Of a stretch of DNA of 64,000 nt, positions 1 through 11,695 are shown piece after piece. A program made the position numbers and the translations under genes. Source of the stretch: Stropharia rugosoannulata. Taxonomy: Eukaryota; Basidiomycota; Agaricomycetes; Agaricales; Strophariaceae. Below the pieces are notes generated by a model. It had not been told where the DNA came from. It saw only the letters and a program-made list of their open reading frames with translations, and ran no database searches. How positions within the stretch are numbered: the first letter of the stretch is position 1; the number at the start of each line of letters is the position of its first letter. The stretch is from NCBI GenBank assembly GCA_028532985.1, contig JANCIK010000013.1, positions 1,116,001-1,180,000 on the forward strand. The letters are read 5' to 3'.

Positions 1-1351
1 TCAATCCACAAGGACTGTACATTAGTAGAATCGCTGTCCACCAGCGCCAAAACAATTTATAGCTAGTGTCGAACTCGCCAGTTACTTTCATATTACAAGC
101 GTCATTGATCGCAAACTTTGTGCTGACAACGGAAGTCTGCAGTTCAGTGGACATGTTATTGGAGACATCCCCTACTACACACTCCCAGTATATGCCAAGG
201 GAGCCAAAGTAGAGCGTCCGTGGCGACAGCATTCGTTCCTGCATGACCCACGCTCGTTCATGAAGAGGCTCTACAGATGGGCCGTATCCTGTATTCCGAA
301 CGGATGTCTTTTCTTTTTCTGGAGCCATAAACATGGTTCTACCTTGATCTTTGATATCGAAAGTATATCTCTGGAAGCAAAGAGGATTTCTAGTCTTGAA
401 GCAGCCACTATCTCCATCGACACCGCCGAGAGCAGCAATAGTGCAAGCAGACCCGCGATAGATGTCGCCCATAATCGCAGATTCGTACTGCCAGTGCTCC
501 TTCGAGTCTTGTATGATGCAGATGGAGTCAATCCAGAGATAGTGGTATCCGAGCTGTCGAGTGATCAAGATAGCATCTTGAAACGTTTTAGGGAGATCAT
601 TGAGGTTAATAGTGCGAAGGAGACTGGTGAGATTATGAGAAAGCAGCCTGAATATATGTGAGCCTCCCCATCGATGGCTTAAGGCCAAGTAAGTTGGAGT
701 TTCTGCCAGCTCTTTAGTGGGACACAGACGCAAATTCAATGGATCAACTTGGACTAGATATGTCGGCGACACTGAGGTACTTTGAGAGGCGGCCGTTTTT
801 CTGAGTTCCTCGCATAGAGTATGCTGGGAAAGACAATGGCTGAGCCACGAGCGAGCCAGCTCCAAAGTTGCATCGGAACCCGTTGAGATGCTCAATGATA
901 CGGGGGCAATTTGCTTCGGCTTGTTTGTGACTTCGATGTAGAAAGTTTGATGTGGAATGAGCACGCGCCCGCCTGGTTCCTCCATCCTGGCAGTGACAAA
1001 TGCCACTATACCGTTATCAACGGCCAGTTTACTTGGACGGGACAAATTCATAGTGACAACCGACTTGGATGTCCTACGTACCTCGCTCTCCGAATGCGCT
1101 GGACAGAGCCCCTGGGTGATGATAGAACAGATGTGGCACCCTTCTAAGCCAGACTTTTGGATGGTAGAAATCAGGTAGGGACCAAAGATAGTGGTTGACA
1201 CCAGGAAGGAAGGCGGTTTTGGTGAAGGCTTTTGCAGCAGGTCTTGTAAGTCATCAACGAGATCTTTACATTTATCGCAGATGATGTTTGGAGTTGCCGC
1301 TGTATTATTTGGTACTACGTGTCTATCCATTTCCTGCGCCGCGTCGAGCAT
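1..1351 (-). CDS. HET (heterokaryon incompatibility) domain protein, partial
   Basis: The minus strand is open without introns from ATG at 1351 to the window edge, about 450 residues, so the C-terminus lies outside. An in-frame TGA directly precedes the ATG, which fixes the start. The HET domain is clear: LALSHRWGG near residue 220, then YLWIDSICIIQD, an MGDIYRGSACTIAAL block, and RAWVMQERMLSPRTLYFG. A Cys-rich segment (CDKCKD, CHIC) lies near the N-terminus. HET proteins act in allorecognition and programmed cell death after fusion of unlike hyphae in filamentous fungi, and many basidiomycete members have no known role. No NACHT or WD repeats are visible in the part present. The family call is firm; the specific function is unknown. 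Confidence 0.9.
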   Translation of the reverse strand, partial: MLDAAQEMDRHVVPNNTAATPNIICDKCKDLVDDLQDLLQKPSPKPPSFLVSTTIFGPYLISTIQKSGLEGCHICSIITQGLCPAHSESEVRRTSKSVVTMNLSRPSKLAVDNGIVAFVTARMEEPGGRVLIPHQTFYIEVTNKPKQIAPVSLSISTGSDATLELARSWLSHCLSQHTLCEELRKTAASQSTSVSPTYLVQVDPLNLRLCPTKELAETPTYLALSHRWGGSHIFRLLSHNLTSLLRTINLNDLPKTFQDAILITRQLGYHYLWIDSICIIQDSKEHWQYESAIMGDIYRGSACTIAALGGVDGDSGCFKTRNPLCFQRYTFDIKDQGRTMFMAPEKEKTSVRNTGYGPSVEPLHERAWVMQERMLSPRTLYFGSLGIYWECVVGDVSNNMSTELQTSVVSTKFAINDACNMKVTGEFDTSYKLFWRWWTAILLMYSPCGL

Positions 1352-1657
1352 TCAGATATCCTTCAGCCTCCTTCAGCGTACCACAAAATGTATCCTTCTG
1401 TTATCCGACTCACAGTACCTCAGGACAAGTGAAAGAAACGAGTAGACAGGAAGAGCCTTGGTAGCAACTTGGTAGTGATCACTGAGTACTGATAGACGAC
1501 CGAGTCAGACCAGCACAAGACCGGCATCACATTTCCGCTGAACGGAAGGTGACGTCACCTGACAGAACTAGACTTGACCTTGACTTGACCTGGACGGTGG
1601 GCAGATTTCCATAAACACTGAACTTTGCTGCTCGGAATACTAACCTGCTTGTATAAA
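1352..1657. other. Intergenic region between divergent HET and FAD oxidoreductase genes
   Basis: This 306-base gap separates the start of the minus-strand HET gene from the start of the plus-strand oxidoreductase. It should hold both promoters. It contains a repeated TGACTTGACC-like tract near 1570-1595. No TATA box or known operator is recognisable. Confidence 0.5.
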
Positions 1658-2944
1658 ATGGCACCGATGTCAGGGAAAGAAATTGTAATAATCGGAGGCG
1701 GGATCATAGGCTGCACGACGGCCTACTACCTTGCCCAGCATACCACTCCAGACTCTCAGAGCGCGCCACTCAAGATAACGTTGATCGAAGCCTCCGCGCA
1801 TGGAGTAGCTCAAGGGGCGTCTGGCAAGGCAGGTGGACTTGTGGCTCGCTGGGCATACCCCAAGGAGATCGTGAACCTGTCGTTCGACGAACACGTCAAA
1901 CTTGCAGAAGCGCACGGTGGTGCTGAACGCTGGGGCTGGCGGTTTGTCGGGTGCGGCAGCTGGGAGGGACGCGGGGAGATCGTCGACGACGACGAAGCTG
2001 GGTCCGAGGCGTTGCATGCTGGGAAAAGTTTGGAGAAGACGCTCGGCCTACCTGGCGGCCAGAAGCCCGCAGCGTCGGCGCGGAACACAGGCCTGCCTCC
2101 CGACCTCGATTGGATACCGGAAGACCTGACGACGTCGTATACATCAATGGCGCGCACGGGCGACACTGCGCAGGTACACCCGTACCTCTTTACGACGAGC
2201 ATGCTGTCCCTTGCGCAAGAGCGCGGCGTCGCGTATATTCATGGAAGAGCAACGCAGGTCGTGCAAGAGGGTGGAACGGTGACAGGTGTAGAATACGTTG
2301 ACGGTGTATCAGGCGAGACGCGGCGAATTGGCGCTACACATGTCGTGCTCACTGCAGGCGCATGGTCGCCCTCCGTCCTCCCTGCACTTCCCATCGCCGC
2401 CACACGCGCACACAGCATAACGATCCGCCCCGCTCCTGAAGTAACCATTGCGCCATACGTCCTGTTTACCGAAATTCGAGGGCCTGACGAAGCAAGGTCA
2501 TCTCCCGAGATATATGCGCGCCCGGACAACGAAGTGTACGCCTGCGGCACGGGTGACGACGAGCCGCTTCCGCCAAGTGTGGACGACGTTGTTGTCGATG
2601 CTGCAGCATGCGAAGCTATCCATAACCAGGTGTCGAGTATATCGCGCGTCCTGCGAAAGGGTAAAGTGGACAAGCGGCAGGCGTGCTATTTACCCAGCGT
2701 AAGCAGCGGCGGAGGTCCCATTGTGGGCGAAGCTGCAAGCATAGCAAAAGGTTTGTATATTGGGACTGGTCATACATGCTGGGTAAGTGACTTATTCTGC
2801 GACTGTTTGCTGTTCTGATATTCCAGCATGTACTAGGGTATATCAAATGCTCCAGGGACTGCAAAGGCCCTTTCTGAGCTGATTATGAATGGGAAGATAA
2901 CCAGTGCCAAACTGAGGAAACTGGAGCCGTCCATGTTTATTTGA
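1658..2944 (+). CDS. FAD-dependent oxidoreductase (DAO superfamily, Tda3-like)
   Basis: Two exons, 1658-2782 and 2837-2944, joined over a 54-nt GT-AG intron, encode 410 residues. The N-terminus has the dinucleotide-binding motif IVIIGGGIIGCTTAYYLAQ. After it come an acidic residue that would hold the ribose (TLIEAS) and GASGKAGGLVARW, the flavin-contact region of DAO proteins. The C-terminus GLYIGTGHTCW-GISNAPGTAKAL resembles the yeast Tda3 type. ATG 1658 is chosen for its good context (AAAATGGC); an internal ATG 12 bases downstream is the alternative. Family members oxidise amines or amino acids with FAD, but the substrate here cannot be read. Without the intron the frame would end in a short unrelated tail, so the spliced form is preferred. 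Confidence 0.9.
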
Positions 2945-3444
2945 TATTCTATTCTTTCCTTTCACAACAGTAAGAATGGCGACGGATTATGCGGTACATC
3001 TTTGAATACTTTTTCTGTGACTTTACACTCTAGCCCGGATCATGTACGTTGCGATCCAATGTCAATTTCATTCTCGTCTTCTTGCCCAATGCTAGGGACT
3101 CGGAGGTCCGATTTTACCACTCGGACCGTGACGCATACAACTTCGACATGATAACCCCAGCCTATAGTCTGCTCTCACGCAGCCGGAACATTTTCTTCAA
3201 ACCATTGTTCGCTGCATCATGGTTCCAACGTGCCTTATCATCCATCGTGTGTCATGTCATCTTTCCGTCAATCAGACAAAGAAAAGAAGTCTCTAGCCTG
3301 CCCTTAACAATCGGCGCCTGTCAGTATTCAACTTGTATTCAGCTTTTGCTCTGACCTTGCAAGCAGCAAGACGCAAAAAGAAGGTGAGTAGGCCTTTTTT
3401 TTGTGCATACATTCGACTTCTATTTTAATTTAAATCATTTTAGA
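2945..3444 (+). promoter_or_regulatory. Upstream region and 5' UTR intron of the F-box gene
   Basis: No gene is seen here. From about 3210 the sequence matches, in inverted orientation, the DNA upstream of the related copy at 20315-20600; shared blocks include a CCAACGTGCC-like and an AATCAGAC-like segment. Just before the start codon a GTGAGTAG donor at 3384 and a TTTTAG acceptor at 3443 suggest a 5' UTR intron of 60 nt. The other copy carries a matching donor, so the leader intron predates the duplication. Confidence 0.55.
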
Positions 3445-6400
3445 ATGCTTGATACCGAAATCACGGACGTTTCCAAAATCACATTTGGCGAAGTAAGCTG
3501 CGATATGTTCGAAGCCACTTTTAAGGGTGATCATGATCCAAATGCTGCTGGACTCTGCGATCATATTTGGGACAAAGCACTCGACGATTTCGCTGATGCG
3601 AGACTTGAATTTCTTGCTAGCCATGATTATGACCCTGATCCTGAACTCGCTCACTCCATCGATCCAGGTTGGTCTGTTTCTTGAATAAAATGCTGGGGAC
3701 TAATGAATTGGACTTGTCAGATAATTATGTTGCTCGTTACTTGTTTTTTCACTATAGAAAGGATATGGAGGCGTACACGGGTCCTAGGTGGACCAATCTC
3801 AGCGCATTCAACGACTTGCCTTCCGATCTACTGTATATTGTAAGTTTTTCGCCCATCCCATTGCCCTACTAACTCAGTCTGCCGTAGATTGCCCAGCATC
3901 TTCATCCTATCGACCTGTACAACCTTATCCGGACGACACGTACCCTTAGGGCATGGCTGCTTCATAGTAGTGCGTCCAAAGAATGGGAAAAGAGTTATTT
4001 GAACCACCCGGACATCCCATTCTATCCTGAAGACTTATCGGCGCCAATGTGGACTTCTTTGCTATTTGGCCCCGCCACATGTGATGTAGGTTCATATTCA
4101 AAATTTATGTATCCTTTTTTGCTGACCGTCTACAGGTCTGCAACTGCAAGAACGCCGTCATAGATGTCACTTACCGTTGGAGACGGTGCGACAATTGCTC
4201 AGTAAGTACCTACTCTATGTAAAAAAACGACATCATCGATTAACATGCCACTAGGATATGGTTTCCGAATACTATCGCGCCGACCCCGCCGTGGAATCAG
4301 TAATATCAGATTTTTTCAAGGAATCACATCCCCGAGTCTATAGTGCAATGATAGGCCCAGAGTTTGCTAGATTGGTTCGGCGGACGTATACAATAGGTTT
4401 GATCATCCTATGACACATTTGGCAACATTTTTGACCTTTTATTTATTTATTTATAGCTCCCATGGTCGACGATGATTTTGACAAGTGGGAGATTCTTGAT
4501 AGTGGTTCCGCCAGAATTTACAAACAAGACTTGATCGACAGAGCAAGAGAGATAGCGCATATTCTAAACCAGATCCCTAACGAGTCCGATGCTTTTAAGG
4601 CATCTCATCAATATATTCGGGACACGACTGATGCCACAAAGCAGTATCTTGCTGTATGTACCTCCCAAAATGGTAAAGTTGACATTAATGCAATAATGTA
4701 TTTTATAGCATGCCAACATATGTAAGTCATGGAGAACGGCTATAATGAGCGAGTGTGTTTCGGAATATGCCAGTATAGATTCAATCAATTCTGCAATTGA
4801 TATGTATGTTTGAAGCTTATTCTGTGTAACCTTTGTTGATAATGCAGAACAGCTTGGTGCCCGAACTTGAAGCCATTGGGCATAACATTGTGGACATACG
4901 AGGATCTGTCCAACTTTGGGGGGACCAAATTACTTCTCATTTTCGAGAAAGTTGGATATACTACAAGCGACGAAAAATTGATGTCACAGGTAAGCAGTTG
5001 CGGCTTTGTATGGTTTGTTACTATACTTACCGTGCTACCTCTTCATTGACAGCTGTACTGCACGATCTACCACTTTACCATGCATACACTCATCTAACAC
5101 ATACTTTTTATAAGCAAGAACATCAAAATCGTGTAGAGGAACGTAAAGGTCACCTATCCAGATATTATCTTTCTCTTGTTTCACGTCGCTTGCTTCCTAT
5201 GATCGTGCTGTTCTTTATACCTGATTCGGACATGGTGTGTCAACTTAACATGTATCAGGACTACCTTAAAGATCCGGCGCCGACTGTCGACGAGTTCCAA
5301 GAAGACACAACGAAGGCTAAGGAATTAATATGTTTTGTCCTTTCTGTTATTCAGGACAGAATGGATCATTTGGCCAAGATAATGAATGCAGCAGGTCTCT
5401 CTGGCTCGGGAGAAGCAGAAGTTAACCACTCGAGAGTAGGAATTGAAGTTGCCCACTCGGGAGTAGCAGAAGTTAGCCACTTCAGCTACAACAGTGACTT
5501 GGACTTGGCGTTGACTATTTTTGAATGTGAAAGCAGACGACTCGAGAAGCACAAGCATTCTTGTCCACACTCTGGCCTCTTTATTGGTTGGAGAGAAGCG
5601 CTACGCCATCATTCTGAGCCCTGTTCTGAGCACGGGGATCTGACTTGCAGCTATGATGGAAATATCAAGCTGGACTTCTCTTTCTGTATTAGCCAGGAAG
5701 GGCAAGATATTGTCAAAGCAATAGCCAGACTTCTGGGGGTGGATCCGCTCTCTCTCAAAGCAAGCGACCTGGATGCAAGGAATGCGCGGTTTGTCTGCCG
5801 AAAATGTGCTGATTCAGGGTGTTCTGACCGTGTAAAAAGTTTGGATTGGCGCTCAGTTGTATGTGTTTACACTTCTCTTCTGATGCCGAGAAATGTTTTT
5901 AAGGCCGTTTCATAATAGGTGCAGCATTCGGTCCTTTCTTCCAGTGATGATAAATGTCGATCCAATGATATAGTTGTTCTATCCGCCGATCTTACCGAAG
6001 CCTTGTGGCACATGGAACAACCGTATCCTCTGTACTCCTTACTAACAGTTTGGGTGTGCAATCATTGCTCTGCACATTTGGATAAACATGTCAAGAGGGC
6101 TGAGGTTCTTAAACACATCAAGAACGTGTGAGTCTTCCAATGCAGTCCATTAAATTATCCACTCAATATTACGTACTAGACACAATATACGCAACGCTGT
6201 TGTCGATACAGACTATTTTATCAATTACGGTAAATGTGGAGACAAAGCATTCTCTACTGTATGCCTGCAAGCGGAACACAATTATCAATGTCTACGATGC
6301 TCAAAGCCAAGAAGTTTGCGGCTCCGGGCAAAAAGAAATGTATTTCACCATCTGAAAGATAAGTAAGTAAAGTTGCTATTATTCAAACCGTATTTCCTCT

Positions 6401-6556
6401 CAGCTTAAGTAAATATGAAGACACGGTGTTCTGCAAAACCGCGCGATCGAAGGTACTGACTGGCGCAGAGTGAAGCTCGTGGACGGTGATACATGGATCC
6501 CTGAGGGTCGCCAAAAAAGACAATGCTTGACTCGTTCAGACGACAAGGAATTGTGA
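3445..6556 (+). CDS. F-box protein with Cys-rich C-terminal region, intact copy
   Basis: Twelve exons encode about 839 residues: 3445-3667, 3721-3839, 3888-4085, 4136-4201, 4255-4396, 4457-4653, 4709-4807, 4848-4989, 5053-5858, 5919-6127, 6180-6362, 6421-6556. The seventh intron has two possible boundaries. An F-box lies at about residues 104-152 (FNDLPSDLLYI, HPIDLYNLIRTTRTLRAWLL). Next comes CNCK...CDNC, a pattern common after the F-box in basidiomycete proteins. The C-terminal half has several CxxC pairs (CRKCADSGC, CNHCSAHLDKHV, CLRCSKPR) that may bind zinc. F-box proteins recruit substrates to SCF ubiquitin ligases. Exon choice is supported by conservation with the copy at 17939-20314. 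The target is unknown. Confidence 0.8.
5398..5490 (+). repeat. In-frame tandem repeat within the F-box gene
   Basis: Three imperfect units of about 24-27 bases, each starting GAAGTT(A/G), encode EVNHSRVGI, EVAHSGVA and EVSHFSY. The related copy on the other strand has a single unit at this place, so the expansion appears specific to this copy. Confidence 0.65.
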
Positions 6557-8906
6557 TTGACCAGGTTTCCATTCATGTTGACTCCGAGTTCTGTACGTGT
6601 GATAGAAGATAGAATGATTAATGTACGCCAATAACAGGGAAGAGCAATGGAGGGGTACCTATGTTTGCGTCTGTCTTTAAGTTGCTTGTGAGTCCCAGAC
6701 CAATCTCAAACTCAGATTTCCTCCACCCTGGGCTAACCTTATTACTTCGACGGTTCGACCACTGCCGTGAGTAAGTTCTTAGTGGTCAGGACTTGAGCTT
6801 GAAGAGCGTAACAATCTCCAAGAATATTCCTCAAGCCCCGGCAACTTGCTTTCTGTGTGAAGACAGCCTGACCGAAAAATATGAGGGACTGGTTTGTTCG
6901 AAATTTTTAAGAGACCTGGGGAGAGCGCGTTTTGCATCTCCAATCCCGCACTTCGAACCGACTTCGAGCAAAGCCGTGTATGGCGTGAGATAGAATTATA
7001 TAAAACAATGAGATTGCGGAGATTCAAACCTAAAAATAAGCTCCATCATGTCGCAATCGCAGAGTTTGCCGCCAATTTCCTTCACCCCACCAACATCCCA
7101 ATCCATTGCTCGGCTCTGCATATATGCAGCCAAAAGTCACCCACATGGACTCTGGATTACAATCCTTTCTTTTCTTGGAGCCCACACAAAAAGGCAAGCA
7201 GCTCAGCACACCAAATGATGAGCTGCACATAGTACAGCACTGTCGATGCAAAGCACAACATACGAGTACAACTTCAGGCTGCATGAATCATGATGCATGA
7301 TACGTACTGAATCTGAACGGGGGTACTGTGCGTGAGTCAGTAGTTATCCTATGGTTCTGGCCTTTCTTGCGCTCTCGACAGGTCTTGGCCGGCGAAAGAC
7401 CGACAAGTGATTTAGGCGCCCATTGGTTAACGAGGTCCTGAGGTGTCTGGTTCTACGCTCGACAGCCTCACCTCAATCTGGCATCAGTCGGCAATGATGA
7501 TCTTCTCTACTGTTTGCTCTCTGGGGATAAATATGCATGTGCAGTGACTTATGGGTATGTTTAACTCGGTATGCTATAGTTGCTGGACTAGGTCCGATGG
7601 ACTGGTGCACGACTGTCTTCCTCGTGATGTGCTACTACCAGGAATGGAAAACCGCAGAGAGTCTCAAGTAAAAACTGAAGCCTCTGGAACTGGCTGTTAT
7701 CCAACTTGTAATATTTGTGGACAGTGGCCGACCCCATTCAATCAGAGCGTCTATACGTCGCGGCAAAACTTCTCGGGATACAGGCAAGACCATGATTTGG
7801 GAGAAGGTCTCGCGATTGCAATTCTGGAAACTCAAGCGTGTATAAGAGCACTGCTCTCACACGAAGATGTTACCATGCGATGTTCGTGCATTATGGATGA
7901 CTTGCTGAGGTCCCTATCAGATCGGTCCCAGCACGTCATAAACGTGTTTATGATAATTCGACTCTCCAAGTTCCCTGGAAAGCAAGCGTGCTTTGTATTC
8001 AATCCTCAAGCTTTCTTATCCGCCGCGGTGTTCAAACTGACCTTCTATCAGTAACATTCAGCCCGACAAGTTGGTACCATCACAATCGCGCAATGCAACT
8101 TGAGGCAGAGAAGCTCTGAAATTCTCTGTAACCGCGCAGCCAAGCACCACTGGAATGCATTGTCGTGTTTTGGACAGCCCGTAAGGTGATACTCTCTGCT
8201 GAAATAAATTTATAGGAGTTTTTCACGGACGGATCTGGCCGCGGTACTGCCTTCTTCCTGATTATCATACACCTGTTTCACAGCTGCATGTGCACTGTTT
8301 TCCGCTTGCTTCCCAATGGCTATATCCGAAGGATGGCTTGTACTTTACGCTTCACGCTTTTCAGTACATAAAACTGTCGACGGACTTAATTCGACCTTTT
8401 CGTTGTCTGTTTCTACCAGTCGACAGGGCTTGGGCGCACATTATAACAGAAATATGGCGTTAAAAATGTCCGTGTTATCAAGGAATAACGGCTTCCTTGG
8501 CCTAACAGCCTGTTCAAAATTATTAGCAAGCAACCAATCGATTTTCTATATCTGCTCAATCTCCGCGAATGACATTATGGAAGCTCCAAGGAAATTTACG
8601 CAAGTACCAATCGCCTCAAATCCAAACAGCATCGATTGATTACTTATTGCCCTTTGTGGTCAGAAGTTATATTTGGGAGCTGACCTAACTTTGTTTTTAC
8701 TTGTTATAGCAGTTGTTTGCTCCTTTAAAGTTGCCATTTATGGTAACTTTTCAGGTGTAGAATATCGGATTGGGCTGCGACCTGATTCAACCAAGATGCC
8801 CAACAAACTATTGTCGTCCAGAGTATAAATAAAGGGCGCAGCTGCCTTTCTTGTTGCTACCACCATCAAATTATCCCCCTCCCTTGCATTCCCGACTTTT
8901 CTGATC
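6557..8906. other. 2.35-kb stretch without a recognised gene
   Basis: Only short open frames are present, the longest about 167 residues at 7551-8054 on the plus strand, and none shows a family motif. One frame near 7580-7670 reads like a hydrophobic segment (CTTVFLVMCYYQEW) preceded by a possible acceptor, but it cannot be extended. No tRNA or transposon gene was seen. Nothing can be named with confidence. Confidence 0.4.
8825..8832 (+). promoter_or_regulatory. TATA box of the Clp1-like gene
   Basis: TATAAATA lies 75 bases before the start codon and is followed by pyrimidine-rich leader sequence, consistent with a short 5' UTR. Confidence 0.6.
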
Positions 8907-10084
8907 ATGGTCCTTGGTCAAATTCGTGTATCAAACGGCGCTCTCAGGGAGCCTCCAAACGAGAACGAGCGTCCAAAAACCCCTCAGAAGACGGCTCGTC
9001 CGAAAAACCTCGTCTCGCGCATTTACCAGGATGCCTCTACACGCCGGCGAGCCGATGGCAGCAGCAGCAGCAGCATTCGCAGCCCCAAATACCGCGCTCA
9101 GCAGGCCAGGCGTCGCGCAGACGCAAGGCCGCAGGCTGGTAGTAGCATGAGGCTCAACCTTCGCCAGACTCCAACTTTGGAGGAGTTGGAGCAGGTCGCT
9201 AGTGGCTCTTCTACCTCCCTTGCACCGAAAATGCAGACTGTTGCGTTCCCTAAAGTTCTTCCTCGTATTCCATTCAAGGATATATCACTTGAGAAGCTGT
9301 ACGCTGTAGAACCCGAGCTGAAGGACATGGAGTTCTCCTTCATCCGCGACTCATTGGATGCCGCAGGTCCTGAGTAAGCTATTTTTTAATCTTCTTCAAT
9401 AACCGCAATCTGATTAATTCGTCCAGCCTCATGAAATCAAACCAACGCATCAGGACAGTGGCAGATAGAAATGCGCTGCCCAACGAGATCACTGTCATTG
9501 CGCCTGACATGTATGAGATGTTGCCCACGCACATGCTTGCCGTCTTTGGTCTCGAACAGCCACCTAATGCGAACGGGGAACGACCTCCTCGTAAAGTCAC
9601 ACTCTTCCCGGTGCACTCCATGGTTCTCCTCGTCAATTGCGCCCATATCATGCTTCCACCAGCAACCCTCCCCCCACCAATCATGGGCGATGAGCATGTG
9701 CGCCTTCCCATCTGGCGCCTTACCGTGCCCGCGCCTATGTCCTTCTTCAACCTCTTCGCCTATCTCTACACCAAGAACATCACCTTCCTCGTACAAAACC
9801 TACTGCCAATGCAGCCCCCAGCTACACTACCCAACTTCGCAAACGACGCTGGGCAACAGCGAGTATACGCGCTGCAGCTCGCGTCGACGTTTACCGTTGA
9901 GGTGCTTTTCAAGAGCGCCGTGAAGGTGTTCGGGCTGTGGCAGAATATGTGCTCCCTCGGGGTGTTTGAGGACGAGCTGTGGGATGCGGTTGAGATGCTC
10001 TGGCGTGTCCATTTGACCGCCCTGGCCATTGCGACGGGCGACCCGGGACAGATGCTCCCGGCGCCGGCGTCTGAGACGCTTTAG
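8907..10084 (+). CDS. clp1: Clp1-like protein (clampless1 family)
   Basis: Two exons, 8907-9373 and 9427-10084, joined by a 53-nt intron encode 374 residues, close to the roughly 365 of Coprinopsis Clp1. The N-terminal third is basic and Ser/Arg-rich (KTPQKTARPKNLVSRIYQDA). The C-terminal part has the pattern I recall for this family: FPVHSMVLLVNCAHIMLPP, LTVPAPMSFFNLFAYLYTKN, and LWQNMCSLGVFEDELWDAVE. Clp1 acts downstream of the A mating-type homeodomain proteins and is needed for clamp formation and dikaryon development in mushrooms. It has no known enzymatic domain. The gene has a TATA box. The assignment rests on motif recall without an alignment. Confidence 0.65.
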
Positions 10085-11695
10085 TCGGGCCCTGGAGCTG
10101 TCGGTCTCTGCTTTTCTGCTATCCCGTTGCTGTCGAGTTTTTCATTTGTTTTCTTTTGATATGTTCTCATGCTTGCTTTCCTTTGCTGTTTATCGTTATC
10201 ATGCTTTTTTATGCTGTCCTTTTCGTTGCTGTCTTTACTGCTTTCGTTCCCATGTGCTATCATCCCTGTCTTGCTCTCCCATCGTGCCGTTCTCGCTGTG
10301 CTTTTTTTGCTCTGCTCGTCTCCTGCTATCACCCCTCGCTTTCGTTCGCATTTTTCATATACATACTGCATATATCACCGCATAACTCTCTGGATTTCTC
10401 TGTATGATACAATTATGATAGTACCATAAAGTACGCCTAATGTACACCAACACTGTATTTGTACTGTGTTAGGCATCAATAGGAATGCATTAGAAAAATA
10501 GACAATTCCCAATATCTAGTCACCTTCCTTCATTGGAGTGGGAGTCTGGTGTGAACATTGAACTGCTATTTAGTAGCGGTTGTTGTAGTAACTACCCTCT
10601 AACCGCCTCGGTTTATGACATCTCAAAATCGCCAGTTCGGCTTTAGAATTTAAATACCCCTCGGTCCATCTGCGGCTTTAAGGACGCTAAACTGCTAGGC
10701 AGTTAGCGGAAACTCAGAGCGACTAGGAAATTGGAATGTCAATGACACAGAAGCCGGGGCTAATGCTGGTCAATGATGTCGATGATACCCCAGTCAATAA
10801 ATAGTCATTTTGCTGGTGTTAAATACTAGATCCGGGTAGTAGCTCTAGCTCTATTTTGAGGCTCCACAATGTAGACTGGCCTTTACATTTCTTCCATCTG
10901 TCAAATTGGACGGGTACATACACCGCATCTTCAAACACAACACTCAGTTTTATAAAGCGACTGTGAGGATGAGCTTTCAGTCGTAAATTATTATTCTGTC
11001 ATCCTTCTCGAGCTACGCTGATATGACGTATGTACGTTAGTATTCTTGGACCTTACACACGGTTGGGCGAGGAAAGGGTGCAAAGCAGACTAAACTTGTA
11101 TATTTCCTCGGTATTTATAGCAGCTCTACAGCTACATTTTATTCTTGGGGCGCAGTAGAAATGGTGCCACCGAGTCTGATGTGAGATGTGAGGTATTTCT
11201 GAACAATTCGGACAGTTCAGTTCCACCATATTTGCTACACTCGGGATCACGTTTTTCTTCTCCTATCGTGGCCAGGATGAGGTCCTTATTGAGTTCCTAC
11301 ATATTTGGCTGGCAATATGATACTAGTACATGTGCCGGAAGTTATCCATAGCCTCAACTGCGAAGCTTTGTCAATATTGTTCCTGAGACAAAATGACAGG
11401 AAAACAATGACCGTTCGTTTTCAATAATGATTTGGATCAAGGCCTTGGGCCGCTATCTGCATTACTCTCTGTTATAAGAGGATTAATCACCTAGAGTTAG
11501 GATTGGTGGCACGACTCTAACTGTGAGAATCTTATAGACAGGTTTGGCATTGTTGTTTGTTCCTCAATCACGGTTTTGCAGTGCTCGGCTTGCTGCGCCC
11601 GTACTCTTTTCCCCACTTCAATATCTCTCGTTACTTTTATTCCTACTATATATTACCTCCGGCTCGAGCTAGTCGGATCTCCCACATTCCCCGCC
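10085..11695. other. Intergenic region, 1.6 kb
   Basis: The first 300 bases are very T/C-rich and are probably the 3' UTR of the Clp1-like gene. Open frames there are low-complexity Ser/Leu/Phe artefacts. The remainder is AT-rich with no coding signal, tRNA or repeat that I can support. Confidence 0.5.

Noticed and set aside
10029..10429. Several overlapping Ser/Leu/Phe/Cys-rich frames
   Set aside because: They arise from a T/C-rich 3' UTR and show no start context or domain.
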